64,000 bases of DNA from Planococcus wigleyi (GTDB taxonomy: Bacteria > Bacillota > Bacilli > Bacillales_A > Planococcaceae), in assembly GCF_014836985.1 (NCBI RefSeq), contig NZ_JACSPU010000002.1:532213-596212 (forward strand), in the 5' to 3' direction. Below, piece by piece: positions 17,788 to 25,521 of this stretch. Each line of letters opens with the position of its first letter. The stretch's first letter is position 1. A model generated the notes under the pieces. The model saw nothing but the letters and a program-made list of their open reading frames with translations, had not been told where the DNA came from and searched no databases. The position numbers were made by a program, and so were the translations under genes.

Positions 17788-18234
17788 ATGATTGGAGAAA
17801 TCAATCACCGCAATAAGCAGGTGGCCCAGGAGATATTGGAAATCCAACTTCCTGCCTACGGCATAGAAGCTGAGCTTATGGATTTTTACGAAATTCCTCA
17901 ACTTCATGAAACGGCTATCGATATTCAAAACAGCGGGGAATTATTTGTCGGTTTCCAGGAGGAAGAACTGATGGGAGTAGTATCGTATAAAATGGTGGAC
18001 GGACTTGTGGATATTCACCGACTTATCGTAAATCCGGCATATTTCCGCAGAGGCATCGGCAAAAGGCTGTTGGAATATTTACTGAAGCGCTATAAAGGCT
18101 ATGAGTTCATCGTCAGCACGGGAACTGCCAATAAACCGGCGATTGCCTTATATCAAGCATTCGGTTTTCAGGAACAGCGGAAAGTTGAAGTGGCTCCGGG
18201 AATCGAGTGTACAGTGTTCGGTTTAAGAAACTGA
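17788..18234 (+). CDS. GNAT family N-acetyltransferase
   Basis: 148-aa acetyltransferase. The acetyl-CoA-binding motif A is RLIVNPAYFRRGIGKRLLEY (Q/R-x-x-G-x-G/A as RRGIGK), and a C-terminal TANKPAIALYQAFGFQEQ block is typical of motif B. Substrate unknown. CTGGAGGAG precedes the ATG. It is the third gene in the SRAP-patatin-GNAT run and ends at a strong terminator. Confidence 0.86.
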   Translation: MIGEINHRNKQVAQEILEIQLPAYGIEAELMDFYEIPQLHETAIDIQNSGELFVGFQEEELMGVVSYKMVDGLVDIHRLIVNPAYFRRGIGKRLLEYLLKRYKGYEFIVSTGTANKPAIALYQAFGFQEQRKVEVAPGIECTVFGLRN

Positions 18235-18250
18235 CTGTTGATAAGATAGA

Positions 18251-18285
18251 GCCCTGCTGACCGCATTAGCGGTCAGCAGGGTTTT
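18251..18285 (+). terminator. terminator after the GNAT gene
   Basis: Perfect stem CCCTGCTGACCGC / GCGGTCAGCAGGG with ATTA loop, then TTTT. The remaining sequence to 18546 is AT-rich and probably carries the promoter of the next operon; I could not choose a clear -35/-10 pair. Confidence 0.9.
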
Positions 18286-18546
18286 GCTTTGAAAGCAGGA
18301 AGTTACTGGGTTTTTTAAATGGGAATATTCCGTATTTTTAGTTTATCGAGTGGAAATATACTACTGGATACTTTATACTTGGGGTTATTCTTGCTTTGTT
18401 ATAGTGAAATAAAGCTTATTCACAGGCAGGCCAAAAAGTGGGCTGTCTGTGGATTTCGATCGAATAGATTTACACCGAATAGTGGAATAAAGGTTCTGCT
18501 TGATGGTGGGGCATAAAAGGGATATTGGGAGAAAGGGAGGGTTAGA

Positions 18547-20151
18547 ATGGACTATTTACATAATCCGTTTGCATCACAAAGACAAACCGTATTTTCAAAA
18601 AAAGGAATGGTGGCGACTTCTCAGCCGCTTGCAGCACAGGCCGGTATTGAAATTATGCAAAATGGTGGGAACGCCATTGATGCAGCGATAGCAACCGCTG
18701 CCGCTTTGACAGTTGTGGAACCGACTTCGAATGGCATTGGGGGAGATGCTTTCGCATTGGTCTGGGTAAAAGATAAATTACATGGCTTGAACAGCTCGGG
18801 GCCTGCACCGAAAAGCATTTCTCCAGAAGCAGTCAAAGCGCTCGGTTTCGAGAAAATGCCGACATTCGGTTTGGTGCCCATAACGGTACCCGGGGTGCCG
18901 GCTGCTTGGGCTGAATTATCACGGAAATTCGGTAAATTGTCGTTGGCGGATGCATTAAAGCCTGCAATCCGTTATGCGGAGGAAGGCTATCCATTGACGC
19001 CGATTCTCGGGAAGTACTGGAAAGCAGCTTATTCCAAATACAAAAATACATTTACGGACGAAGAATATAAAGGATGGTTCGATACCTTTGCACCGAACGG
19101 CCGTGCACCTGAAATCGGTGAAATATGGTCGTCTCCTGGACATGCGCGTACATTGATTGAAATCGGGCAAACCGATGCACGTTCTTTCTATGAAGGCGCA
19201 ATCGCTGACAAAATTGATGACTTCATGAAAAAGCATGAAGGATTTTTAGCAAAAGAAGATTTAAAAGCATTCAAGCCGGAGTGGGTGGAGCCGGTTTCAA
19301 CAAATTATCGAGGCTATGATGTATGGGAGATTCCGCCCAACGGCCAAGGTATGGTCGCTTTGATGGCTTTGAATATCTTTAAAGAATTGGGAGAGCCGAA
19401 ATGGCAATCTGCTGATACGTATCATGAACAGATTGAGGCCATGAAACTGGCATTTACAGATGGAAAAGCGTTTATAACTGAGCCGGAAAATATGCCGGTC
19501 AGTACGGAACACCTTTTGTCGAAAGAGTATGCAGCAGCACGGGCCAAGACGATCGGCGAAAATGCCTGTGACCCCGAACCTTATGAATTGCCGAAAGGCG
19601 GAACGGTTTATTTGTCGGCAGCAGACGAAGAAGGCAATATGATCTCCTATATCCAAAGCAATTACATGGGCTTTGGCTCAGGTATCGTCATTCCGGAAAC
19701 CGGCATCAGCCTGCAGAACCGCGGGGCGGATTTTTCATTGGATCCTGAACATCCGAATGTAATAGCTGGAGGCAAGCGGACCTTCCATACCATCATTCCA
19801 GGGTTCCTGACAAAAGAAGGGAAAGCTGTAGGGCCATTTGGTGTAATGGGCGGCTATATGCAGCCACAAGGCCATTTCCAGGTAGTCACCAATACCATCG
19901 ACTATTTGATGAATCCTCAAGCGGCTCTTGATGCCCCCAGGTGGCAATGGATGGAAGGGAAAATTGTTCTTGTGGAACCGACTTTCCCGAATTACCTGGC
20001 ACAGGCTCTATCCCGCAAAGGCCATCAAATTCAAGTAGCGACCGATAGCGGCAGTTTCGGAAGAGGACAAATCATTTGGCGCAATCCTGAGACAGGTGTC
20101 TTGGCCGGCGGCACCGAATCACGTACGGATGGTGCAGTGGCCGCCTGGTAG
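18547..20151 (+). CDS. gamma-glutamyltransferase family protein (YwrD-like)
   Basis: 534-aa Ntn-hydrolase of the gamma-glutamyltranspeptidase family. The N-terminal block GNAIDAAIATAAALTVVEPTSN-GIGGDAF is characteristic. The self-processing Thr is in KGGTVYLSAADEEGN, followed by MISYIQSNYMGFGSGIV and the substrate-loop GGGxxxxxxR-like region. There is no signal peptide, so it is cytoplasmic or maturation-deficient, unlike secreted GGT. Most GGTs have HTTH-type sequence at the processing site; here the context is GGTVY. In B. subtilis ywrD lies beside the chromate-transporter genes ywrB/ywrA, as here. GGGAGG precedes the ATG. Confidence 0.88.
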   Translation: MDYLHNPFASQRQTVFSKKGMVATSQPLAAQAGIEIMQNGGNAIDAAIATAAALTVVEPTSNGIGGDAFALVWVKDKLHGLNSSGPAPKSISPEAVKALGFEKMPTFGLVPITVPGVPAAWAELSRKFGKLSLADALKPAIRYAEEGYPLTPILGKYWKAAYSKYKNTFTDEEYKGWFDTFAPNGRAPEIGEIWSSPGHARTLIEIGQTDARSFYEGAIADKIDDFMKKHEGFLAKEDLKAFKPEWVEPVSTNYRGYDVWEIPPNGQGMVALMALNIFKELGEPKWQSADTYHEQIEAMKLAFTDGKAFITEPENMPVSTEHLLSKEYAAARAKTIGENACDPEPYELPKGGTVYLSAADEEGNMISYIQSNYMGFGSGIVIPETGISLQNRGADFSLDPEHPNVIAGGKRTFHTIIPGFLTKEGKAVGPFGVMGGYMQPQGHFQVVTNTIDYLMNPQAALDAPRWQWMEGKIVLVEPTFPNYLAQALSRKGHQIQVATDSGSFGRGQIIWRNPETGVLAGGTESRTDGAVAAW

Positions 20152-20175
20152 GCTTTGAAAAGTGGAGGAAAAGAA

Positions 20176-20742
20176 ATGGGACAATCCAAATTAAAAACAA
20201 ACAAAGATCTTTTTGCCGCTTTTTTTCGTGTCGGCCTATTGGGGTTTGGTGGTGGACCTGCTGCAATTCCGCTTTTTCACCGTGAAGCCGTGGTCAATTA
20301 TAAATGGATGACAGAAGATGAATTCGGCGATACCTTAGCCTTGGGGAACACCATGCCAGGACCGATTGCCACAAAGATGGCGGGTTATATCGGCTACCGG
20401 GTCAACGGAGTGATTGGCTGCCTTATTGCCTTGGCCGCATCCGTTATTCCGACAGTGGTGTTGATGATTCTTCTGTTGGGCATCTTGCAGAAGTATAAAG
20501 AGCTGGATTGGGTCAACAGCATGTCCGCCGCTGTCGTACCGGTTGTCGGGGTCATGCTGGCAGTGATGACATGGGATTTCTTTCAGAAATCTGGCCAAGC
20601 TTTGGGGATTGGCCGAGCGATTCTGTTTACGGGAATCGCCATCGTTCTATTAGAAGTATTGAATATCCATCCGGCTATCGTGATAATGGGAATTTTGATT
20701 CTTTCCTTAACTTCCTTTAAGAAAGGGGAAAGGTCGAAATGA
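20176..20742 (+). CDS. chromate transporter family protein, short-chain CHR (first of pair)
   Basis: 188-aa membrane protein with one CHR domain. The N-terminal signature GLLGFGGGPAAIPLFHREAV and the helix-end motif LGNTMPGPIATKMAGYIGYR identify the CHR family. Short single-domain members work in pairs as a heterodimer that exports chromate. The ATG at 20176 follows TGGAGG; an earlier in-frame start at 20155 has none. It lies 24 bases after the GGT gene and its stop overlaps the next start. Confidence 0.88.
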   Translation: MGQSKLKTNKDLFAAFFRVGLLGFGGGPAAIPLFHREAVVNYKWMTEDEFGDTLALGNTMPGPIATKMAGYIGYRVNGVIGCLIALAASVIPTVVLMILLLGILQKYKELDWVNSMSAAVVPVVGVMLAVMTWDFFQKSGQALGIGRAILFTGIAIVLLEVLNIHPAIVIMGILILSLTSFKKGERSK

Positions 20743-21272
20743 TTTACTGGTACATTTTCTTGGCATTTTTTATTCCGGGCATTTTAGGATATGGCGGAGG
20801 CCCAGCTTCGATTCCACTGGTGGAAAAAGAAGTGGTGGACCGCTACGGGTGGATGACCACCCAGGAATTCGGTGAAGTCTTGGCTTTGGGCAATGCGTTG
20901 CCGGGTCCGATCGCTACGAAAATGGCAGGCTATATCGGCTATATGGAAGGCGGCGTTTTGGGGGCGATCGTTGCTTTATTCGCTTCAGTTGCGCCTTCTC
21001 TTATTCTGATGGTGCTGTTGATGGTGACCTTGTTGAAATACAAAGATTCGCCGAAAGTCAAAAATATTACGAGGTTGGTCCGACCGGTCATCGCCGTGCT
21101 GCTCGGTGCCATGACATTACAGTTTTTCATGACTTCTGTCGATACTTCAGGCACTGTCCAGACAGTTATCCTGATCATCATCAGCTACTGGCTGTTGGAA
21201 ATCAGGAAGATCCATCCGGCAATGGTCATTCTACTGGCGCTTGTCTATGGTGCTATATCGGGCATTGTTTAG
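20739..21272 (+). CDS. chromate transporter family protein, short-chain CHR (second of pair)
   Basis: 177-aa partner of the preceding protein, with the same signatures in the same order: GYGGGPASIPLVEKEVV and LGNALPGPIATKMAGYIGY. About five to six hydrophobic segments. The ATGA overlap with the upstream gene implies coupled translation. Sister short CHR genes of this kind usually insert in opposite topologies. Chromate export is the tested role for some family members; a physiological anion substrate is possible. Confidence 0.88.
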   Translation: MIYWYIFLAFFIPGILGYGGGPASIPLVEKEVVDRYGWMTTQEFGEVLALGNALPGPIATKMAGYIGYMEGGVLGAIVALFASVAPSLILMVLLMVTLLKYKDSPKVKNITRLVRPVIAVLLGAMTLQFFMTSVDTSGTVQTVILIIISYWLLEIRKIHPAMVILLALVYGAISGIV

Positions 21273-21311
21273 CTGGTTCTGCAGCTGGCTAATTTTTATC
21301 CATTCCATATC

Positions 21312-21614
21312 AAAGGGGGCTGTCCCAAAAGGTCATGAAAATGACTTTTGGTGGCAGCCCTTTTGTCGTTCCCGAAAGACCCGGCAGATGTCCATTGCGG
21401 CGGACGCGTTCCGCGGGCACGGCTTCTGCCGCTTCCCTCGCTGCGCTCAGTCCAGTGGCTCCAGCCCGCGCTGTTCCCGCTGGAGTCGCCGCCTCCATTC
21501 CCATCAGCCGGCTACTCCCAGAAAACGTATTCCCCATCCAAAAACAGCCGGAGAGAAAGGCTTTCTTTCTCTCCGGCTGTTTTATTTTAGAGACTTATAG
21601 GACAGCCCCTTTTT
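21312..21614. repeat. 303-bp GC-rich repeat-like element with terminal inverted repeats (possible MITE)
   Basis: Ends are AAAGGGGGCTGTCC (left) and GGACAGCCCCTTTTT (right), inverted and nearly identical over 13-14 bases. Just inside the left end is a hairpin (21317-21360, arms GGGCTGTCC..AAAAGGTCA and TGACTTTTGG..GGCAGCCC). Just inside the right end is a terminator-like hairpin (21541-21585, arms ACAGCCGGAGAGAAAG and CTTTCTCTCCGGCTGT). The middle is far richer in GC than the flanks. I recall similar GC-rich intergenic cassettes in Bacillaceae, but the match is from memory. No credible coding frame. Confidence 0.65.
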
Positions 21615-21718
21615 CTATTTCCGGAATAAGCAGGCATATTTATTTACTTTTAATTCGAGATAGTTTATTGTGGATAACGAGGATAAATTTTATCCTTAAT
21701 TGAAAGAGGGTGATTTGG

Positions 21719-22201
21719 GTGCACATGAAACCAGGTGTAGAACAATCGGTATATGCGATTTTATTATTGAATATGCTTCCTGATAAAGCGGTGCTTCCGG
21801 GTGAAGCCATCAGCCAACAGCTCGGCACTTCTCCGACCTATTTTCAGAAGCTGTTGAGAAAACTGGTCAGTGCAGGCTTGATCACTTCTGTGCCAGGAGT
21901 TAAAGGCGGGTTTAAACTTAATAAAAAACCGGAAAACATCAGTGTTTTTGATATATATGAAGCGATTGAGGGACAGCAGGCACTGTATTCTCCAAGTGGC
22001 GTGCTCGGTGATTTGCTTGAACTGGAGGAACCGGAGCGTTGCTGTCTGTTGACGGATTTGATGCTTGACGCAGAAAATGCCTGGCGCCTCCGGATGGAAC
22101 AGGAAACCATTGCTTTGCTTTCTGAGAAAATGAATGAACAGCGTTTTCAGGAAAAAACGAGAAAATTAAACGAATGGCTGGCACAAAAGCTGGTCGGATA
22201 G
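21719..22201 (+). CDS. Rrf2 family transcriptional regulator
   Basis: 160-aa winged-helix DNA-binding protein. Family landmarks are KPGVEQSVYAILLLNMLP at the N-terminus, the recognition helix region SQQLGTSPTYFQKLLRKL, and GVKGGFKLNK (wing). The three-cysteine iron-sulfur pattern seen in NsrR/IscR is missing: only an adjacent Cys pair (ERCCLL) is present, so it resembles YwnA/YwgB-type members that do not bind a cluster in that way. I prefer the GTG at 21719 with AGAGGG spaced 8 bases away; ATG at 21725 is the alternative. An MhqR-like box lies 57 bases upstream. Confidence 0.85.
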   Translation: MHMKPGVEQSVYAILLLNMLPDKAVLPGEAISQQLGTSPTYFQKLLRKLVSAGLITSVPGVKGGFKLNKKPENISVFDIYEAIEGQQALYSPSGVLGDLLELEEPERCCLLTDLMLDAENAWRLRMEQETIALLSEKMNEQRFQEKTRKLNEWLAQKLVG

Positions 22202-22292
22202 AGAAACTTCAGACAGGTTCTTTAACCCCTGCTGATTGTTGGTTGATCCATTGCCCGTTAAAGCGGAACAAAAAGGGAAAGAGGAGAAGAAA

Positions 22293-22517
22293 ATGATTGC
22301 CATCTTGCCGCGCATTAATCAATTAGCGAAAAAAGCACGTGAAGAAGGATTGACCAATGCAGAAAAAGTCGAGCGCCAAGTATTGCGTGAAGACTATTTG
22401 CGGTCCATTCGCGGACAGATTGAATCCACCGTCACCAATATGACGGTCATTGACCCGTTAGGCGATGACATCACTCCGGACAAAGTCCGTGCAAAAAAAC
22501 AAGCCGTCCAAGAGTAG
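22293..22517 (+). CDS. DUF896 family protein (YnzC-like)
   Basis: 74-aa small helical protein. The motif [21 protein letters not shown] followed by EREYLRxxRGQ-like [13 protein letters not shown] is the DUF896 signature; a two-helix N-terminal hairpin with a disordered tail is known for YnzC. Function unknown in the family. AGAGGAGA lies before the ATG at 22293; an in-frame earlier start at 22236 has no site. It ends 28 bases before hslO. Confidence 0.88.
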   Translation: MIAILPRINQLAKKAREEGLTNAEKVERQVLREDYLRSIRGQIESTVTNMTVIDPLGDDITPDKVRAKKQAVQE

Positions 22518-22545
22518 AAAGCTTGATAGAGAAAGGGAGAACAAA

Positions 22546-23424
22546 ATGAACGATTACTTAGTGAAAGCCTTAGCCTTTGATGGGCAAGTGCGCGCCTATG
22601 CGGCACGCACAACTGAAACTGTTGGAGAAGCGCAGCGCCGCCATTATACATGGCCGACTGCCTCTGCTGCACTTGGCCGTTCCATGACAGCGAGTGTCAT
22701 GCTGGGTGCCATGATGAAAGGCGAAGAAAAATTGACGATCCGAATAAATGGAGGAGGTCCAATCGGAACAATTCTGGTGGATGCAAACGCCAAAGGGGAA
22801 GTCCGTGGATACGTATCCAATCCTTTGACCCATTTTGATTTGAACGAGCAAGGCAAACTGGATGTCAGAAGAGCGGTCGGTACGGAAGGCACGTTGGCAG
22901 TTTCCAAAGATATTGGCTTGCTTCAGCCATTTGTAGGGCAAGTTCCTTTGGTGTCCGGTGAACTCGGCGAGGATTTTACCCATTATATCGTTACTTCTGA
23001 GCAGATACCTTCTTCTGTCGGTGTTGGCGTTATCGTCAATCCTGACAACACCATCCAAGCTTCTGGCGGATTCATCATCCAATTGCTTCCCGGGACAGAA
23101 GAAAAAGTCATCACGGATATCGAGGAGCGTCTGAAAACCATTCCGACCATTTCCAATATGGTGCGGCAGGGAATGACGCCGGAAGATATCTTAAATGAAG
23201 TATTGGGTGCAGGCAATGTTAAAGTGCTCGAAGAAATGCCTGTCCAATTTCAGTGCCAATGCTCAAGAGACCGGATTTCCAGAGCGATTCAAGGCTTGGG
23301 CGCTGCAGAAATCGAAGATATGATCGTGACCGACGGCCAAGCGGAAGCACAATGCCATTTCTGCAATGAGAACTATTTATTCTCCAAAGAAAATTTAGAG
23401 GACATGCTGCAGTCTGAAGCCTGA
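22546..23424 (+). CDS. hslO: Hsp33 redox-regulated molecular chaperone
   Basis: 292-aa cytoplasmic chaperone activated by oxidative unfolding. The C-terminal zinc switch has the family's CxC and CxxC pairs: [10 protein letters not shown] and [10 protein letters not shown]. The N-terminal domain begins [20 protein letters not shown], with [15 protein letters not shown] and the [13 protein letters not shown] block. The ATG at 22546 follows AAAGGGAG; the longer frame from 22465 overlaps the DUF896 gene and lacks a site. The redox role fits the surrounding stress genes (MhqD-like esterase, catalase). Confidence 0.95.
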   Translation: MNDYLVKALAFDGQVRAYAARTTETVGEAQRRHYTWPTASAALGRSMTASVMLGAMMKGEEKLTIRINGGGPIGTILVDANAKGEVRGYVSNPLTHFDLNEQGKLDVRRAVGTEGTLAVSKDIGLLQPFVGQVPLVSGELGEDFTHYIVTSEQIPSSVGVGVIVNPDNTIQASGGFIIQLLPGTEEKVITDIEERLKTIPTISNMVRQGMTPEDILNEVLGAGNVKVLEEMPVQFQCQCSRDRISRAIQGLGAAEIEDMIVTDGQAEAQCHFCNENYLFSKENLEDMLQSEA

Positions 23425-23431
23425 TAACAGC

Positions 23432-23471
23432 AAGAGGCCCATGCACATTCGTGCTATGGACCTTTTCTTTT
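23432..23471 (+). terminator. weak terminator after hslO
   Basis: Imperfect stem AGGCCCATGCAC / GTGCTATGGACCT with a mismatch or two, followed by TTTTCTTTT. Confidence 0.55.
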
Positions 23472-23498
23472 GAAGGAAGAAAAGATTTATGGTATTAT
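23470..23498 (+). promoter_or_regulatory. sigma-A promoter of the mhqD-like gene
   Basis: TTGAAG at 23470-23475, a 17-base spacer, and TATTAT at 23493-23498. The MhqR-type operator starts at the very next base. Confidence 0.75.
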
Positions 23499-23516
23499 TA
23501 TCTTGAATTCGAGATA
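23499..23516. promoter_or_regulatory. MhqR-type operator
   Basis: TATCTTGAATTCGAGATA, almost identical to the B. subtilis MhqR box tATCTcgaAtTCgAGATa as I recall it. Its place directly after the -10 box suits repression. No MhqR gene is in this window. Confidence 0.75.
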
Positions 23517-23654
23517 AGTTTCTGGTTAAATTAATTAGGGAATAGAAAAAAGGCATAGAACTCTTAAGTAAACTAAATGCTAATACGTTTCAAACTACAG
23601 AAATTTGCTTCTTCATTTCGACTTATCGACATTATAATTGGAGGTTCTCAACTA

Positions 23655-24257
23655 ATGAAACATATTTTTCAACAAGGCAGCAATCCTGAAAAACCGACTT
23701 TTCTTATGCTTCACGGAACAGGTGGAAACGAAAACGACTTATTGGCCATTGCCGCTCATATTGATCCGGAAGCGGCTGTATTGAGTGTTCGTGGAAATGT
23801 GTCGGAAAACGGCATGCCGCGCTTTTTCAAACGCTTGTCAGAGGGTGTCTTCGATATGGAGGATTTAAAAATCCGTACAGAAGAACTGCATGAATTTATT
23901 GGTCAAGCGTCTGAAGAACATGGTTTTAATCGCCGCAACGTTATTGCCATCGGCTATTCAAATGGTGCCAATATTGCAGCAAACTTGCTGTTTACGTATG
24001 CGGATTCGCTGAAAGGGGCTATTTTGCATCACCCGATGGTGCCGAATCGTGATGCCGAATTGCCGAATTTAACGGGTGTACCGGTGTTTATTGCGGCAGG
24101 CACCAACGACCCGATCTGTCCGGCAGAAGAGTCAACAGACCTGGAAAAATTATTGGCTGGCGCAGGGGCGGACGTCCAATTGCATTGGGAAGACTTTGGC
24201 CATCAATTGACGATGCCTGAAGTGGAAGCCGCTAAAGAATGGTACGATAAGCTTTAA
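23655..24257 (+). CDS. mhqD: alpha/beta hydrolase, phospholipase/carboxylesterase family (MhqD-like)
   Basis: 200-aa soluble esterase. The oxyanion region is LLHGTGGNENDLL. The catalytic Ser is in IGYSNGANIAANL (GxSxG), Asp is in AGTNDPICP and His in DFGHQLTM. The family includes B. subtilis MhqD, induced by quinones and hydroquinones; the reaction on these is not established. TTGGAGG precedes the ATG at 23655; an upstream in-frame ATG at 23577 has none, leaving a 150-base leader. The MhqR-type operator at the promoter supports quinone-stress control. Confidence 0.85.
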   Translation: MKHIFQQGSNPEKPTFLMLHGTGGNENDLLAIAAHIDPEAAVLSVRGNVSENGMPRFFKRLSEGVFDMEDLKIRTEELHEFIGQASEEHGFNRRNVIAIGYSNGANIAANLLFTYADSLKGAILHHPMVPNRDAELPNLTGVPVFIAAGTNDPICPAEESTDLEKLLAGAGADVQLHWEDFGHQLTMPEVEAAKEWYDKL

Positions 24258-24271
24258 TAAAATCTTTTATG

Positions 24272-24318
24272 ACAAACTGCACCTTGAGTGAACCATCACT
24301 TGAGGTGCAGTTTGTCTT
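24272..24318 (+). terminator. long hairpin terminator after the mhqD-like gene
   Basis: Nearly perfect stem ACAAACTGCACCTtGAGTGA / TCACTtGAGGTGCAGTTTGT with ACCA loop. The T run is short and broken (TTTGTCTTT), so termination may be partial. Confidence 0.7.
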
Positions 24319-24371
24319 TGGTTAAGGACACATCTATTGGTTGACGTGTTCTCTATGCAGGCCAGTGGCTT

Positions 24372-24401
24372 TTGACAAAGGCTGTTGCTTTCATTCATGA
24401 T
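24372..24401 (+). promoter_or_regulatory. probable sigma-A promoter of glsA
   Basis: TTGACA at 24372-24377, 18 bases, CATGAT at 24396-24401, about 30 bases before the start codon. The -10 box is imperfect. Confidence 0.5.
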
Positions 24402-24431
24402 AGGAAGAAAGTAACTTAAGGAGGGATGGCA

Positions 24432-25397
24432 ATGCATACCAATCCGCATATTCAAGAACAATTAGAAGCTTGGGTTCAAGAAAACAAAGGCCATGCTGTA
24501 TTGGGGACGACTGCCCAATACATACCGGCACTAGGGAAAGAAGATCCGAGCCAACTGGGGATCTGCATGGTTGATGATGAAGGAAACTATTATTGCGCGG
24601 GGGATACGGATAAAGAATTTACCCTCCAGAGCATTTCAAAAGCATTGACATTCATCGCATTGAGCTGCCATTACGGTTTGGAATTTGTACTGGAACGGGT
24701 GGATGTCGAACCGACCGGAGAAGCATTCAACTCGATTATCCCATTTGAAATCCACCGGCCGAACAAGCCCTTCAATCCGTTTATCAATGCGGGAGCTATT
24801 ACGATATCAGCCTTGCTTCCGGGACAAACAAGCCAAAAGAAATATGAGTATCTCCTGCATTTTCTGGAAGAACTGGTCGGCCATCCGTTGGAATTGGATA
24901 AGGAAGTGTACGATTCGGAATGGCAATCATCCCACCGTAACCGGGCACTCGCTTATTATTTGAAGGAAGCTAAATTTCTGGATCTTGAAGTGGAAGAAGC
25001 GTTGGATATTTATATTCGCCAATGCGCCATTAAAGTGAGCACCAAGGATTTGGCGCTGATCGGCTTGATCATCGCTTATGACGGATACAATCCAATCACG
25101 AAAGTAAAACATTTTTCGGAAGAAATTGCCCAAGTGGCGAAAGTCCTCATGGTGACATGCGGCATGTACAACTCTTCTGGGAATTTTGCAGCGCATGTCG
25201 GGATTCCGGCAAAAAGTGGGGTATCAGGAGGCATTATGGCTGCTGTTCCTCCCAAACTTCATTCACAGACTTATGAATTCCGTGCAGGAGCGGGAATTGG
25301 TGTCTATGGCCCCGCGATTGATGTGCAGGGAAACAGTGCAGCAGGAACGATGATGCTGCGGCAAATATCAAAAGAATGGGATTTAAGCATTTTTTAA
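24432..25397 (+). CDS. glsA: glutaminase A
   Basis: 321-aa cytoplasmic enzyme converting L-glutamine to L-glutamate and ammonia, with a serine beta-lactamase-like fold. The catalytic SxxK motif is SISK in FTLQSISKALTFIAL. Other landmarks are GDTDKEFT, FINAGAITIS and the late AGIGVYGPAIDVQGNSAAG block. Two in-frame ATGs are close; the one at 24432 is 6-7 bases from AAGGAGGG, whereas 24426 abuts the site. Length matches the family. A terminator follows directly. Confidence 0.93.
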   Translation: MHTNPHIQEQLEAWVQENKGHAVLGTTAQYIPALGKEDPSQLGICMVDDEGNYYCAGDTDKEFTLQSISKALTFIALSCHYGLEFVLERVDVEPTGEAFNSIIPFEIHRPNKPFNPFINAGAITISALLPGQTSQKKYEYLLHFLEELVGHPLELDKEVYDSEWQSSHRNRALAYYLKEAKFLDLEVEEALDIYIRQCAIKVSTKDLALIGLIIAYDGYNPITKVKHFSEEIAQVAKVLMVTCGMYNSSGNFAAHVGIPAKSGVSGGIMAAVPPKLHSQTYEFRAGAGIGVYGPAIDVQGNSAAGTMMLRQISKEWDLSIF

Positions 25398-25401
25398 TAA
25401 G

Positions 25402-25438
25402 GAACTCCGCAGGCTCTCCAAGCTTGTGGAGTTTTTTA
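25402..25438 (+). terminator. terminator after glsA
   Basis: Stem AACTCC(G)CA / TG(T)GGAGTT around a 14-base loop, followed by TTTTTT. Confidence 0.65.
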
Positions 25439-25521
25439 TTGGAGAAAATCTAAATTGAGGTGTGCTGCGAAAGAAGACAGGGTAGTAAAAGAAAGAATAT
25501 AAAAACAAAAGGAGTGGCAAA

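Noticed and set aside
18319..18516. 65-aa frame before the GGT gene
   Set aside because: No ribosome site, atypical composition, and it occupies the expected promoter region.
21241..21703. Three overlapping reading frames across the GC-rich element
   Set aside because: They lie on both strands inside the repeat, lack ribosome sites, and have Arg/Pro/Ser-rich shadow composition.
25465..25485. Sigma-B promoter before katE (GTGTGC-N14-GGGTAG)
   Set aside because: The -35 box matches only half of the consensus, so it was not listed as a feature.
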